Assembly (NCBI GenBank): GCA_016195985.1
Contig: JACPYP010000004.1
Coordinates: 1-64,000, forward strand
From: Acidobacteriota bacterium
GTDB taxonomy: Bacteria; Acidobacteriota; Holophagae; Holophagales; Holophagaceae
Direction: 5' to 3'
DNA length: 64,000 nt
A program made the position numbers and the translations under genes. Below are positions 31,010-40,581 of this stretch, piece by piece. The stretch's first letter is position 1. The number at the start of each line of letters is the position of its first letter. The notes under the pieces were generated by a model. It did no database searches. It had not been told where the DNA came from and was given only the letters and a program-made list of their open reading frames with translations.

Positions 31010-32080
31010 CTACAGCTCCTCCACCTTCCCGCCGCGCCACACCATGAAGCGCCCCTCGTGGGCCCAGGGCAGGGCGATGCCGTTGGCCTCTTCTTCGTGG
31101 GTGTGGAAGTGGCCCGTGAGGAAGGTGGCTTCCGGATGGGTCTGGGCCGCGGCCCGGAAGGCTTCGCGGGGGAAGGCCAGTTTGTAGCTGGCGTTGGTGG
31201 TGCGGAGCTTCCGTTCCATCCAGGCGGACACCCGGCGGGCCGTGCCTCCGGGCATGAGCCGGAAGGGCAGCCAGAGCAGGCCCGAACGCGATAGGAGGTT
31301 CCACAGGCGGTACTGGCGGTCGGCGCCGTTGATGAGGTCGCCGTGTTCCCAGGCGAGGCGCTCGCCCTCCAGGCTGCCGCCGATGCCTTCGCCCAAGAGG
31401 TCGAAGGCGGGCGCGTGGCGATCCAGGAAATACTCCCGGTTGCCCATCCAGAGGCCCATCCAGCGCCCGGCGCGGCGGCGTTCCTTTACCCAATCGAGGA
31501 AAGCCCGCTGGGCATCGGTTTCCATGCCCGGGAGGCCCACCCACACATCGAAGACATCGCCCAAGAAGAGCCAGTCCGCCTTGGGGAACCGCGCGGTGGC
31601 TTCTTCCAGTCCCCTGAGTTCCGTTCCCCAATGGGGATCGGCCACCAGGATGAGATCCCGGGCCGGGTCGAAGCGCCGGCGGGTGCCGCGGCTCCAGGAA
31701 AGGGCATCGAGGCGCCGGCTGAACACCAGGTGGATCGAGGTGGCGAACAGGCCGAGGCTGCCTCCGATGACATCCGCCACCCAGTCCAGGACATCGCAGC
31801 TGCGCTCGGGGACGAAGCTCTGGTGCCACTCGTCCGTGGCGCCGAAGAAGGCCACCAGGGCGATGACGAACAGGTGGCGGCGGTAGAGGGGCAGGTCCCG
31901 GCGGTTGAATCGCAGGGCCAGGTCCAGGGCCCAGGCCAGCGCCGCATAGGCCGAGGCGTGGGCGAATTTGTCCAGGGGTGAGGGCAGGTCGATGCCCGCG
32001 GGCAGGCGGGACTGAGCGCTCAGCCAGACGATGGCCACGGCCAAGGCCAGAGGAAGGGTCCAGAGCCATCGCATGCGCAT
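31010..32080 (-). CDS. VanZ-like membrane domain fused to LpxH-like metallophosphoesterase
   Basis: 356 residues. Residues 1 to about 130 form a VanZ-like domain: first helix LWTLPLALAVAIVWLSAQ, then DKFAHASAYAALAWAL and the signature ATDEWHQSFVPERSCDVLDWVADVIGG. After about residue 150 comes a calcineurin-like phosphoesterase: LVADPHWG, FLGDVFDVW, GNREYF, EHGD and GHFHTHEEE, the order seen in LpxH (UDP-2,3-diacylglucosamine hydrolase) and relatives. GNHD is altered to GNRE. The continuous frame and lack of internal start signals support a true fusion. Confidence 0.8.
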   Translation of the reverse strand: MRMRWLWTLPLALAVAIVWLSAQSRLPAGIDLPSPLDKFAHASAYAALAWALDLALRFNRRDLPLYRRHLFVIALVAFFGATDEWHQSFVPERSCDVLDWVADVIGGSLGLFATSIHLVFSRRLDALSWSRGTRRRFDPARDLILVADPHWGTELRGLEEATARFPKADWLFLGDVFDVWVGLPGMETDAQRAFLDWVKERRRAGRWMGLWMGNREYFLDRHAPAFDLLGEGIGGSLEGERLAWEHGDLINGADRQYRLWNLLSRSGLLWLPFRLMPGGTARRVSAWMERKLRTTNASYKLAFPREAFRAAAQTHPEATFLTGHFHTHEEEANGIALPWAHEGRFMVWRGGKVEEL

Positions 32081-32153
32081 GATCCATCCAAACACAGCCG
32101 GAGCCTGGATGCGAATCCGTGCCGAGGGCTGTCGCTTCCGACACAATGGAGCC

Positions 32154-32903
32154 ATGATCGCCCTGACCAAGCTGTTCGGAATGCTGCTCATGCCCCTCGG
32201 CCTGGTCTGGCTGGGGCTGTGGGGAGCCGCCCTCTGGGCCTTCCGGCGCCGGGCGCGGGGACTGGGACTCGCCCTGGTGGGGTTGGCATTGGCGCTTGCT
32301 GTGGCCGGCAACGTCCAGGCCGGGCATGCGCTCATGGCTCGCCTGGAATCGGGGATACAACCCTACTCGCCGGAAGATGCGCCCTTGGAAGCCCTCTTCG
32401 TGCTTGGAGGAGGATCCCAGGTGGACGACCAGGGACGGCCTGCCCTCGGAGACTCGGGCGACCGCATCGTGGAGGCCGCCCGCCTCTGGCATGCGGGACG
32501 GGTGCGCTGGCTGGTGGCCAGCGGCGCTTCCCATGGAGCGGGCCCGGGCAGTCGAAACCTCGGTGAGGAAACCCGGGTCCTTTGGAAGGGCCTGGGCATT
32601 CCCGAAAGCGCCATCCGCGTGATCGAGGAGCCCTGCATCATCACCCGGGAGGAGGTGCAGGCCTACCGGCGCCTGAAGGCCAAGGAGGGCTGGAAGCGGG
32701 TGGGGCTGCTGAGCTCGGCCTCCCACTTGCCTAGAGCCATGGCCCTGGCGCGGCGGGAAGGCCTGGATGCGGTGCCCGTGGCAAGCGACCGCAGAAGCCG
32801 CGTGCCCAAGTTCCAACTCTGGCACCTGGTGCCCCAGTCCGACGGGTTGAGCGAGACGCAGCGCGCCTGCTGGGAATGGCTGGGCCGGCGCATGGGCCGC
32901 TGA
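32154..32903 (+). CDS. YdcF/ElyC-like (DUF218) membrane protein
   Basis: 249 residues: two N-terminal membrane helices (LTKLFGMLLMPLGLVWLGLWGAALWAF and LGLALVGLALALAVAG), then the DUF218 domain starting LEALFVLGGGSQVDDQG, with GRVRWLVASGAS, LGIPESAIRVIEEP and VGLLSSASHLPRAMALARREGL. ElyC and SanA relatives act in envelope integrity. Divergent from the VanZ fusion with a 73-bp gap. Confidence 0.85.
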   Translation: MIALTKLFGMLLMPLGLVWLGLWGAALWAFRRRARGLGLALVGLALALAVAGNVQAGHALMARLESGIQPYSPEDAPLEALFVLGGGSQVDDQGRPALGDSGDRIVEAARLWHAGRVRWLVASGASHGAGPGSRNLGEETRVLWKGLGIPESAIRVIEEPCIITREEVQAYRRLKAKEGWKRVGLLSSASHLPRAMALARREGLDAVPVASDRRSRVPKFQLWHLVPQSDGLSETQRACWEWLGRRMGR

Positions 32904-32912
32904 GGGGCTGTT

Positions 32913-33812
32913 TCAACCTTCGCGGCGCGGCCGGGTGGCAGCGTAAAGCAGAACGGCTGCCACCACCACGCCGAAGGCCAGCGCCATGGGCGGGCTCAGG
33001 TGTTCGCCCATGAAGAAGAGGCCGAGGCCCAGCTGCAGGGTGGGGCTGAAGTACTGGATGAAGCCCAGGCGCTGAAGGGGGATCCGCACCGCCGCGTAGG
33101 CGAAGGTCAGCAGGGGCAGGGCCGTCACCGGACCCGCCAGCACCAGCAGGGCGGTGGCCTTGGGTTCCCCACGGAGAATCGCGCCCCCGCCGGTCCAGCC
33201 GAGGTAGGCCAGGGCCAGGGGCATGGCGATGAGCGTTTCGGCCGCGAGGCCGGACAACGCATCCAGGCCGGCCTTCTTCTTCAGGGCGCCGTAGAGGGCG
33301 AAGCTGGTGGAGAGCACCACGGCCACCCAGGGCAGGCTGCCCAGGCGCCAGGTGGCCACGGCCACGCCCAGCAGCGCGAGGCCCACGGACACCTTCGCCC
33401 ATCGGTCCAGCCGTTCATGGAAGAAAAAGGCGCCCAGTGCCACGGAAAGCAGGGGCGTGATGTAGTAGCCCAGGCTCGATTCCGTCACCCGGCCCGCCTG
33501 CACGGCCCAGATGTAGATGCCCCAGTTCACGGTGATGAGAAGCGAGCAGGCCAGCACCGCCAGCGCGCTGGCGCGTTGGCGCCAGATGTGGAGCACCTCG
33601 TCCAGCCGGCCTTTGGCCAGCAGCACCGCCACCAGGAACAGCCCCGACCAGATGACGCGATGGCAGAGCACCTCCACCGCGCCCACGCCCGAAAGCTGCT
33701 TCCAGTAGAGGGGGAGGATCCCCCACATCCCGTAGGCGGCGAAGGCCGCCAGGGTGCCCCGCCGAAGGCTCCGGGCCTGGGGCGAGGGGGCTCCGTCAGG
33801 CGTCCCGGACAC
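32913..33812 (-). CDS. rarD: EamA-family transporter RarD
   Basis: 299 residues with about ten membrane helices. The start RRGTLAAFAAYGMWGILPLYWKQL...VEVLCHRVIWS is the RarD signature. It is a DMT-superfamily permease of uncertain substrate. Its start is next to, and in the same direction as, kal, whose stop is four bases away from the rarD start on the minus strand, so kal and rarD may form one transcript. Confidence 0.88.
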   Translation of the reverse strand: MSGTPDGAPSPQARSLRRGTLAAFAAYGMWGILPLYWKQLSGVGAVEVLCHRVIWSGLFLVAVLLAKGRLDEVLHIWRQRASALAVLACSLLITVNWGIYIWAVQAGRVTESSLGYYITPLLSVALGAFFFHERLDRWAKVSVGLALLGVAVATWRLGSLPWVAVVLSTSFALYGALKKKAGLDALSGLAAETLIAMPLALAYLGWTGGGAILRGEPKATALLVLAGPVTALPLLTFAYAAVRIPLQRLGFIQYFSPTLQLGLGLFFMGEHLSPPMALAFGVVVAAVLLYAATRPRREG

Positions 33813-33815
33813 GCG

Positions 33816-34229
33816 CTAGCGCTTGAACCGCTGGCAGTTGGCGGGAACCACGCAGGTGCCCGACGCCTTGCACACCACGATGGGTTCGGCCAGCACGTCG
33901 GCGGCGGAGACCTGTCCCGCGATGCCCGCGGGCACGATCACCTTGCGCGCCTCGAACGCCATTTTGCGGGAGGTGCGGCCCATGGACACGATGCGGCCCG
34001 TGGCCTCGATGTAGTCGCCGGCGTTCACGGGAGCGAGGAACTGGACATTGTCGTAGGCCACGAAGAGGCCTTCGTCGCCATCGCTGCGGATGAGCAGCTC
34101 CGTGGCCACGTCCCCGAAGAGCTGCAGCATCTTGGCGCCGTCCACCAGGTTGCCGGCGTAGTGGGCATCGTGCGCGGCGATGCGGAGGCGGATGAGGCTC
34201 GTGAAGCTTTCCAGATTAATGTCGCCCAT
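33816..34229 (-). CDS. kal: 3-aminobutyryl-CoA ammonia-lyase
   Basis: 137 residues of hot-dog fold: [68 protein letters not shown]. This is the short thioesterase-like family to which Kal belongs. In lysine fermentation Kal removes ammonia from 3-aminobutyryl-CoA to give crotonyl-CoA. The position next to kdd-kce-kam supports the call. It is transcribed divergently from the rest of the cluster across a 480-bp gap. The ATG at 34229 has AAGG about 8 bases upstream. Confidence 0.88.
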   Translation of the reverse strand: MGDINLESFTSLIRLRIAAHDAHYAGNLVDGAKMLQLFGDVATELLIRSDGDEGLFVAYDNVQFLAPVNAGDYIEATGRIVSMGRTSRKMAFEARKVIVPAGIAGQVSAADVLAEPIVVCKASGTCVVPANCQRFKR

Positions 34230-34709
34230 GGGGTCGCCTTTCAAAGGGTCCAGTCGCGGATGGCAAATGATGCCACAGCTCCTGGCGCTGGCCGTCCTGG
34301 CCCTGACATCGGCCGCTCCTGCGCCGCGGGTATCTGGTTCAATCGGGCCCGATCCTTCCAGGTGTGGGGCGAAAGTTGACACACTGTAAATCAAAATCGG
34401 CCAAATTTCGCTCCAGGGTGGCATTTGGGTCACTTTATTTAGAGCGGGCCTCCATGCCCGCGAAGGGGATTTCCGGCTCCGGAACCGGGCTTCGGGGAGT
34501 CTCTCTTTTGCGCGGAAGATCGCGGTCCGGCGGGCCTCGAACAGGGGCTCCCGAAGAGGGGCCGGATGGCCATGGATCCCCGCCGGGAAAGGCTCCGCCC
34601 CGAATGGGATGCGACCCCGGTTGTGACGTGGTTTCCCAAAGGCTGCGTGCTAGCTTCAAAACGATGTCGAGGGTGTTTATCTCGCGGCACCGCATTGAAG
34701 GAGAAGGCC
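34230..34709. other. divergent control region between kal and kdd
   Basis: 480 bp without a gene. A TTGACA hexamer sits at 34376-34381 but has no matching -10 at 16-18 bp. The stretch 34390-34440 is AT-richer than its surroundings. I looked for cobalamin and lysine riboswitch cores and found none. It should hold the promoters of both arms of the lysine cluster. Confidence 0.5.
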
Positions 34710-35747
34710 ATGGCGATGGGCTGCAAATACGGATCCCACCGCGTGCTGGAGCCCAGGGGCGTCCTGCCCCAGCCCGCCGCGAAAATCAGCAACGACATGT
34801 CGACGGTCTACGACAACGAGATCCTCGTGGACGTGATCGCCCTCAACATCGACAGCGCCAGCTTCACCCAGATCGAGGAGGAGGCGGGCCACGACCTGGC
34901 CAAGATCGAAGCCAAGATCCTCGCCATCGTGGGCGAGAAGGGCAAGATGCAGAACCCCGTCACCGGCTCCGGCGGCATGTTCATCGGCCGTGTGGCGAAG
35001 GTGGGCAGCGCCTTGGCGGACCGCGGCCTCAAGGCCGGTGACAAGATCGCCTCGCTGGTCTCCCTCAGCCTCACGCCCCTCAAGATCGAGAAGATCCTCA
35101 AGATCCATGCAGACATCGACCGGGTGGAAATCCAGGGCCAGGCCATCCTGTTCGAATCGGGCCTCTACGCGAAGCTGCCTGAGGATATGACCGAAAGCCT
35201 CGCCCTGGCGGCCCTGGACGTGGCGGGCGCCCCGGCCCAGGCTGCCAAGCTGGTGAAGCCCGGCCAGAGCGTGCTGATCCTGGGCGCCGGTGGCAAGTCC
35301 GGCATGCTGGTGGCCTATGAGGCCATGAAGCGGGTGGGCCCCACGGGCCGCGTGGTGGGCAACGTCTATCTGGCCGACGACAAAAAGATCCTCGACGGGC
35401 TGGGCGTCTGCCACGAGGTGGTGGTGGCCGACGCGACCCGCCCCGTCGACTTCCTGAATGCCGTGCTGCAGGCCAACGGCGGCCGCGAGTACGACATCGT
35501 CGTGAACTGCGTGAACGTGCAGAACACCGAGATGTCGAGCATCCTGCCTTGCCGCCAGGAGGGCATCGTCTACTTCTTCAGCATGGCCACCCACTTCGGC
35601 AAGGCCGCCCTGGGTGCCGAGGGCGTGGGCAAGGACGTGACCATGATCGTGGGCAACGGCTACACCAGGGATCACGCCGAGATCACCCTCTGGGAACTGC
35701 GCGAGAACCCCAAGCTCCGGAAACTCTTCGAAGAGCGCTACGTCTAA
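34710..35747 (+). CDS. kdd: L-erythro-3,5-diaminohexanoate dehydrogenase
   Basis: 345 residues. Kdd oxidatively deaminates 3,5-diaminohexanoate to 5-amino-3-oxohexanoate with NAD(P)+. The N-terminal domain (KYGSHRVLEPRGVLPQPAAKISND) resembles the catalytic fold of alcohol-dehydrogenase-like enzymes. A Rossmann segment is at SVLILGAGGKSGMLVAYEAMKRVG, and NCVNVQNTEMSSIL and GNGYTRDHAEITLWELREN follow as in characterised Kdd. The ATG at 34710 follows AAGGAG by 6 bases. First gene of the plus-strand lysine operon; kce follows after 24 bases. Confidence 0.92.
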   Translation: MAMGCKYGSHRVLEPRGVLPQPAAKISNDMSTVYDNEILVDVIALNIDSASFTQIEEEAGHDLAKIEAKILAIVGEKGKMQNPVTGSGGMFIGRVAKVGSALADRGLKAGDKIASLVSLSLTPLKIEKILKIHADIDRVEIQGQAILFESGLYAKLPEDMTESLALAALDVAGAPAQAAKLVKPGQSVLILGAGGKSGMLVAYEAMKRVGPTGRVVGNVYLADDKKILDGLGVCHEVVVADATRPVDFLNAVLQANGGREYDIVVNCVNVQNTEMSSILPCRQEGIVYFFSMATHFGKAALGAEGVGKDVTMIVGNGYTRDHAEITLWELRENPKLRKLFEERYV

Positions 35748-35771
35748 ACCGTCTAAACGCGGAGGCAAGCC

Positions 35772-36596
35772 ATGGACAACAAGCTGATCATCACCTGCGC
35801 CATCACCGGCGCCGAGACCACCAAAGAGATGAATCCGGCCCTGCCCGTCACGCCGGAGGAGATCGCCCAGGGGGCCTTCGAGGCCTGGGAGGCCGGGGCC
35901 TCCATCCTGCATCTCCATGTGCGCCAGGACGACGGCACCCCCACCCAGGACGTGGCCGTCTTCAAGAAGGCCATAGACCTCATCCGTGCCAAGTGCGACA
36001 TCGTCATCGAGACAACCACGGGCGGCGCCGCCTGGATGACGCCCGAGGAGCGCCTGCAGCCCGTCACCCTCAACCCCGAGATGGCCAGCCTGGACTGCGG
36101 CACCGTGAATTTCGGCGACGAGTACATCGTCAACACCCTGCCCATCATGCGCCAGTTCGCCCAGGCCATGCTGGACCACGGCGTGCGGCCCACCCTGGAA
36201 TGCTTCGATCTGGGCCACGTCTACGCCAGCCACATCCTCATCAAGGAGGGCCTCCTGCAGGAGCCCTACCACTACGGCCTGGTGCTCAACGTCCCCGGCG
36301 CCGCCAAGTACGAGCCCGACGTCATGGAGTTCCTCGTCCGGAAGCTGCCCAAGGGCGCCTTCTTCACCGCCTTCGGCATCGGCGGCAAGGCGAACGTGGA
36401 TTCCATCTACGCCACCATCGCGCTGGGCGGACACGTCCGTGTGGGCTTTGAGGACAACATCTACTACAGCAAGGGCCGCCTGGTGGCCTCGAACGCAGAG
36501 CTGGTGGCCCGCGCCGCGCGCATCGCCAAGGACTGCGGCCGCGAGCTGGCCCGGCCCGGCGACGTGCGCCAGATACTTCAGCTCCGCAGGGCCTGA
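35772..36596 (+). CDS. kce: 3-keto-5-aminohexanoate cleavage enzyme
   Basis: 274 residues of the BKACE (DUF849) family. Kce condenses 5-amino-3-oxohexanoate with acetyl-CoA to give 3-aminobutyryl-CoA and acetoacetate. Conserved features: [17 protein letters not shown] (metal-binding His pair), [16 protein letters not shown] and [22 protein letters not shown] lies 6 bases before the ATG. The position between kdd and kamA identifies the substrate within the family. Confidence 0.95.
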   Translation: MDNKLIITCAITGAETTKEMNPALPVTPEEIAQGAFEAWEAGASILHLHVRQDDGTPTQDVAVFKKAIDLIRAKCDIVIETTTGGAAWMTPEERLQPVTLNPEMASLDCGTVNFGDEYIVNTLPIMRQFAQAMLDHGVRPTLECFDLGHVYASHILIKEGLLQEPYHYGLVLNVPGAAKYEPDVMEFLVRKLPKGAFFTAFGIGGKANVDSIYATIALGGHVRVGFEDNIYYSKGRLVASNAELVARAARIAKDCGRELARPGDVRQILQLRRA

Positions 36597-36628
36597 TCCC
36601 GAACCCGACTTTTCTAAGCGAGATTCCC

Positions 36629-37897
36629 ATGAACTACAAAAAAGTGGATTGGCGAACCATCGATCTCTTCAAGGACGTCACGGAAGAGCAGTGGAACGAC
36701 TGGCGCTGGCAGATGCGCAACGGCATCCATGACGTGGCGACCCTGGAAAAGGTCATCACCCTCACGGAGCAGGAGCGCGAGCATCTTCGGGAGTGCCTGA
36801 AGAAATTCACCATGGAGATCACGCCCTACTATGCGGCGCTCATGGACCGGGAGGATCCCAACTGCCCCGTGCGCATGCAGTCCGTTCCGCGCCTTGCCGA
36901 GCTGCACGACGATCCCTCGGACCTGGCCGACCCGCTCCACGAGGACGTGGACAGCCCCGTCCCGGGCCTCACGCACCGCTACCCGGACCGCGTGCTGCTG
37001 CTGGTGACCAACATCTGCTCCATGAACTGCCGGCACTGCACCCGGCGACGTCTGGTGGGCGACAACGACATCGACATGCCGGACGACAACGTGGCCAAGG
37101 CCATCGAGTACATCCGGAACACCAAGACGGTGCGCGACGTGCTGATTTCCGGAGGCGATCCCTTCGTGCTGAGCGACGAGCGCCTGGAGTCCATCATCCG
37201 CCGCCTCCGCGACATCGAGCACGTGGAGATCATCCGCATCGGCACCCGAACCCCGGTGGTGATGCCCCAGCGCGTGACGGATTCGCTGGTCAACATGCTC
37301 AAGAAGTACCACCCCATCTACGTGAACACCCACTTCAACCACGCCAAGGAGATCACCGCCGAAGCCCGGGCGGCCTGCGCCAAGCTGGCGGACGCGGGCA
37401 TCCAGCTCGGCAACCAGAGCGTGCTGCTGCGCGGCATCAACGATCAGACCGAAGTGATGAAGCAGCTCCTCCACAAGCTGCTCACCATCCGCGTGCGGCC
37501 CTACTACATCTACCAGTGCGACCTCTCCCTGGGCATCTCCCACTTCCGCACCACCGTGCGCAAGGGCATCGAGATCATCGAGGGCCTCCGCGGGCACACC
37601 ACGGGCCTGGCCGTGCCCACCTTCGTGGTGGACGCCCCCGGCGGCGGCGGCAAGATCCCCGTCATGCCCAGCTACCTCATCACCCAGGGCGAGAACAAGG
37701 TGGTGCTCCGCAACTACGAGGGCGTCATCACCACCTACACCGAACCGGTCCACACCACCCCGGTGCCCGACGCCAGGATCGAGCCCACCTCCAAGGCCTA
37801 CAAGGCCAAGGACGGCGTGGCCACCCTGCTTTCCGGCGAGAAGCTCTGCCTCGAGCCGGCCGGCCTCTCCCGCAAGCAGCGGAACGGCAAGCACTGA
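36629..37897 (+). CDS. kamA: L-lysine 2,3-aminomutase (radical SAM)
   Basis: 422 residues. Converts L-lysine to L-beta-lysine using a [4Fe-4S] cluster, S-adenosylmethionine and PLP. The radical-SAM motif CSMNCRHC is at residues 130-137 (Cys 130, 134, 137); it is followed by TRRRLVGD and [32 protein letters not shown] near residue 335 includes the PLP-lysine region of the family. Full length compared with the clostridial enzyme (about 416). A 175-bp gap with a large palindrome separates it from kamB. Confidence 0.96.
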   Translation: MNYKKVDWRTIDLFKDVTEEQWNDWRWQMRNGIHDVATLEKVITLTEQEREHLRECLKKFTMEITPYYAALMDREDPNCPVRMQSVPRLAELHDDPSDLADPLHEDVDSPVPGLTHRYPDRVLLLVTNICSMNCRHCTRRRLVGDNDIDMPDDNVAKAIEYIRNTKTVRDVLISGGDPFVLSDERLESIIRRLRDIEHVEIIRIGTRTPVVMPQRVTDSLVNMLKKYHPIYVNTHFNHAKEITAEARAACAKLADAGIQLGNQSVLLRGINDQTEVMKQLLHKLLTIRVRPYYIYQCDLSLGISHFRTTVRKGIEIIEGLRGHTTGLAVPTFVVDAPGGGGKIPVMPSYLITQGENKVVLRNYEGVITTYTEPVHTTPVPDARIEPTSKAYKAKDGVATLLSGEKLCLEPAGLSRKQRNGKH

Positions 37898-37903
37898 CAT
37901 GGG

Positions 37904-38031
37904 AAGGCGGAACAGAGGGGGCGCAGAATCCCGACAGAGACGCACAGAGAAAAACGGAAGGCCCGTCCAGGTATCATTCGTCGGTTTCTGTGTGTCTTCT
38001 GTGTGACCTCTGCGTCCTCTGTGTTCCGCTT
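37904..38031. repeat. long intergenic palindrome (kamA-kamB gap)
   Basis: The left arm (from AGGCGGAACAGAGGGGGCGC at 37904) pairs imperfectly with the right arm ending CTCTGCGTCCTCTGTGTTCC plus GCTTT at 38031; the two arms span nearly the full gap. Same general type as the repeats at 10365, 26515 and 42147. Confidence 0.7.
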
Positions 38032-38072
38032 TGAAACAGCCCTACGGAATCTCTCTCAAGAAGGATCGAAGC

Positions 38073-38930
38073 ATGGCGTGGTTCGAAGGCGCCGCCGGAA
38101 CGGTGACCGCGATAACCGGCCTCGAAAAGGGGTCGGGGAAGACCACGTTCCTGAATCACGTGTTGCCCCTGGCCCGCCGGTCCGGCCCCGTGGCCGTGTT
38201 CAGCATCGGCGTGGACGGAGCGCAGAAGGCCCGGAACGGGGGCGCCTCCTCGCCGGAGATCCGCGTGGAGGCGGGCGACCTCGTGATGACCACCGAGGGC
38301 TTCGCCCGCAGCTCCGGCGCCCGTTTCGAGATTCTCGAGGCCCTTCCGGGCCGTGGCTCCCTGGGCCATCTCCTGCTGGGCCGCGCCCAGCGGGGCGGAG
38401 CCGTGACCCTGGTGGGCAGCGAGCACCTGAGCCAGCTGGCGGAGGTCGTCGCCCAGGTGCGGCGCGAAGGCTGGGCCGCTTCGGTGCTGGTGGACGGCGC
38501 GGTCAATCGCCTCACCCAGGTGGCCGCCCTGGGGGACCTGGACTTCGTCTTCACGGCCCGCATCGACCAGGGGAATCTGGCCAAGGCCGCGGACCGCATC
38601 CGGCATTTGGCCCAGCTGGCGGCCCTGCCCGTGGATCCCGCGCCACCGGCCGGCATCCTGCGCCTGGAAGGCCCCCTCGGTCCGGCTCAGGCCGATGAAC
38701 TGTCGGAAGGCGCCATGGGGCTGTCTCTGGAAGACTTCACCAAGGTCTTTCTGGAGCCCGCCGCCTTCTCCCGGCTGCGTCAGCGCGTGCCGGTCAGCGT
38801 GCGCCGCGAATTCCGGCTGCTCTGTTTCGCCGTCACCCTGCGGAATGTCGGACGCCCGGAATTCCTCCAGGCCGTGGGCGAATCCCTGGGTCCATCCATC
38901 CTCTTCAATCCCTACGAGGCGGCTTCCTGA
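38073..38930 (+). CDS. kamB: KamB-like P-loop protein of the lysine cluster
   Basis: 285 residues with an N-terminal nucleotide-binding loop GLEKGSGKTTF (residues 16-26), which fits the deviant Walker A of SIMIBI NTPases better than the classic form. The rest has no domain I can name. Lysine-fermenting bacteria carry kamB-kamC between kamA and kamD; the order here is identical. I infer a role with KamC in loading, repair or reactivation of the B12-dependent mutase, since ATP-dependent activation of that enzyme is known. Start: AAGGA 7 bases before the ATG. Confidence 0.75.
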   Translation: MAWFEGAAGTVTAITGLEKGSGKTTFLNHVLPLARRSGPVAVFSIGVDGAQKARNGGASSPEIRVEAGDLVMTTEGFARSSGARFEILEALPGRGSLGHLLLGRAQRGGAVTLVGSEHLSQLAEVVAQVRREGWAASVLVDGAVNRLTQVAALGDLDFVFTARIDQGNLAKAADRIRHLAQLAALPVDPAPPAGILRLEGPLGPAQADELSEGAMGLSLEDFTKVFLEPAAFSRLRQRVPVSVRREFRLLCFAVTLRNVGRPEFLQAVGESLGPSILFNPYEAAS

Positions 38931-40579
38931 TGCGCGCCCTGGCCGCCTACGCCCAGTTCGGCCTGATCTGGGACCGCTTTCTGCCGGAAACGCCCTTCGG
39001 CCGGGCAGCGAAGGAAGCGCTGGGTCCGCTGAGCGAGGCCCGCGAGCTGGAGCGCATCTGGAACGAGACCGACGCGGCCATCGCGCTGCTGCGGGAGCTG
39101 GAAAGCGATGCGGCCCGCCAGAGCAGGGTGCAGCACCACCTCAAGCGCCTGCCGCGCACCTGCGTGGAGGCCAGGCCTTGCTACGACGAAGTGGAGATCT
39201 TCCAGTTCAAGAAATTCCTTCACAACTTCAAGAGCCTGGCGGAACTGCTGGACCCGGCCACCCGCGTCCTCTTCGGTGTGGAATACGCCTCGGCGGCTCT
39301 GGAGAAGCAGCTCGATCAGGGGCGCCAGAGCGCCGAATCCTTCTACGTGGCCGACGCCTACTCCGAGGCCCTCGCTGAGGTTCGGCGGGAGATCCGCGAG
39401 GCCGATGCGGCCATCCAAGCCCTGCAGGCGCGGCGGGCGGAGGAGATCCAGGCGCGCTGGGGCTTCGAATTCGGCGCCAAGGCCTTCCTGCTGGTTTCCC
39501 GCGAAGCGCTGGGCCGGCCCGAGGAAGCCAGCGACCTGCTGCGCGTCGAGCCCTTCGACGAAACCAAGGTGGCCATCCGGGTGCAGGGCTCCGCCGAGGA
39601 ATTCCTCTGGCAGGAGCGGCGCTCGGCGCTGCTGACCCGGGAACGAGCCGCCGAGGACGCCGTGCTGGAAGGTCTCTCCGAGGCCCTGCGCCGGGAGCTT
39701 CCCCGCTTCGAGCGGTACCAGGCGGCCGTCACCCGTTTTGACCTGGCCTTCGCCCGGGCCCGCCTGGCGCGGGAGCACGGCCTGATACGGCCCATTCTGG
39801 CCTCCGGCGCCATCACCGTGACCGGCGGACGCTTCCTGCCTTGCGAAGAGGCCTGCCGCGGCCTGGGCACCGAGTACGTGGCGCTGGACGCCACCTTCGA
39901 TCAGCGGGCCACCGTGATCTTCGGATCCAACATGGGCGGCAAGACCGTGGTGCTGAAGACCCTGGCCTTCCTGCAGCTCTGCGTCCAGATGGGGCTTTAC
40001 ACGCCGGCCACGGCCTTCAGCACGACCCTCTTCCAGCACTTCCACTACCTGGGCGAAGGGCAAGCCGCCCCGGCGGCCCAGGGCCAGTCCAGCCAGGCGG
40101 CCCAGGGGCTTTCGGGCTTCGGGTTCGAGATCCGCTCCTTCGTGGAGGCCGCTGGGGATTTCGGCGCCCCGACCCTGGTGCTCTTCGACGAATTCGCCCG
40201 CACCACCAACTCGCAGGAGGCCGAGGCCATCCTGTCCGCGGTGGTGGAGTGGGTTGCCGCCCGGCCCGGCGTGGTAGCCCTCTTCAGCACGCATTTCCGG
40301 GGCATCCAGCGCCTGCCCGGCGTGCGCTACCTGCGCATGAAGGGCCTGAACCGGGAGGGGCTGGATCTGAACCTGGCCTCGGGCGAGGACCTGGCCACGC
40401 GGATCCGGCTCATCGACCAGCGCATGGAGTACCACCTCGTGCCCGACGGCGACAGCGAGGGTGGTGGCCCCGGCGCTTCCGATGCCATCGCCGTGGCCGG
40501 TCTGCTGGGGCTGGACGACGCCATCACCCGGCGAGCCACGGAATTCTTCACCCACGGACCTCGCGCCATTCAGGAGTAG
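38930..40579 (+). CDS. kamC: KamC, MutS-like ATPase of the lysine cluster
   Basis: 549 residues, related to the core and ATPase domains of MutS but lacking the mismatch-recognition domain. Walker A GSNMGGKT at residues 332-339 matches MutS GPNMGGKS; Walker B VLFDEFARTTNSQEA and STHFRGIQRL follow. The N-terminal 300 residues are helical and lever/clamp-like. Start codon overlaps the kamB stop (TGATG). Conserved position between kamB and kamD argues for a function in aminomutase maintenance rather than DNA repair. Confidence 0.82.
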   Translation: MRALAAYAQFGLIWDRFLPETPFGRAAKEALGPLSEARELERIWNETDAAIALLRELESDAARQSRVQHHLKRLPRTCVEARPCYDEVEIFQFKKFLHNFKSLAELLDPATRVLFGVEYASAALEKQLDQGRQSAESFYVADAYSEALAEVRREIREADAAIQALQARRAEEIQARWGFEFGAKAFLLVSREALGRPEEASDLLRVEPFDETKVAIRVQGSAEEFLWQERRSALLTRERAAEDAVLEGLSEALRRELPRFERYQAAVTRFDLAFARARLAREHGLIRPILASGAITVTGGRFLPCEEACRGLGTEYVALDATFDQRATVIFGSNMGGKTVVLKTLAFLQLCVQMGLYTPATAFSTTLFQHFHYLGEGQAAPAAQGQSSQAAQGLSGFGFEIRSFVEAAGDFGAPTLVLFDEFARTTNSQEAEAILSAVVEWVAARPGVVALFSTHFRGIQRLPGVRYLRMKGLNREGLDLNLASGEDLATRIRLIDQRMEYHLVPDGDSEGGGPGASDAIAVAGLLGLDDAITRRATEFFTHGPRAIQE

Positions 40580-40581
40580 TT

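Noticed and set aside
34376-34404. TTGACA as a -35 element for kdd
   Set aside because: No -10 like sequence occurs at 15-18 bp; the position at 17 bp reads GGCCAA.
34421-34440. TGGCAT-TTGGG-TCACT as a sigma-54 promoter for the lysine operon
   Set aside because: The -12 GC element is absent, so the match is limited to the -24 half.
34230-34709. Possible cobalamin or lysine riboswitch before the lysine operon
   Set aside because: The expected conserved cores (B12 box, lysine-riboswitch junction motifs) were not found on the leader strand.
38930-40579. DNA mismatch-repair MutS
   Set aside because: It lacks the N-terminal mismatch-binding domain and sits inside the lysine operon with conserved order, which fits KamC.
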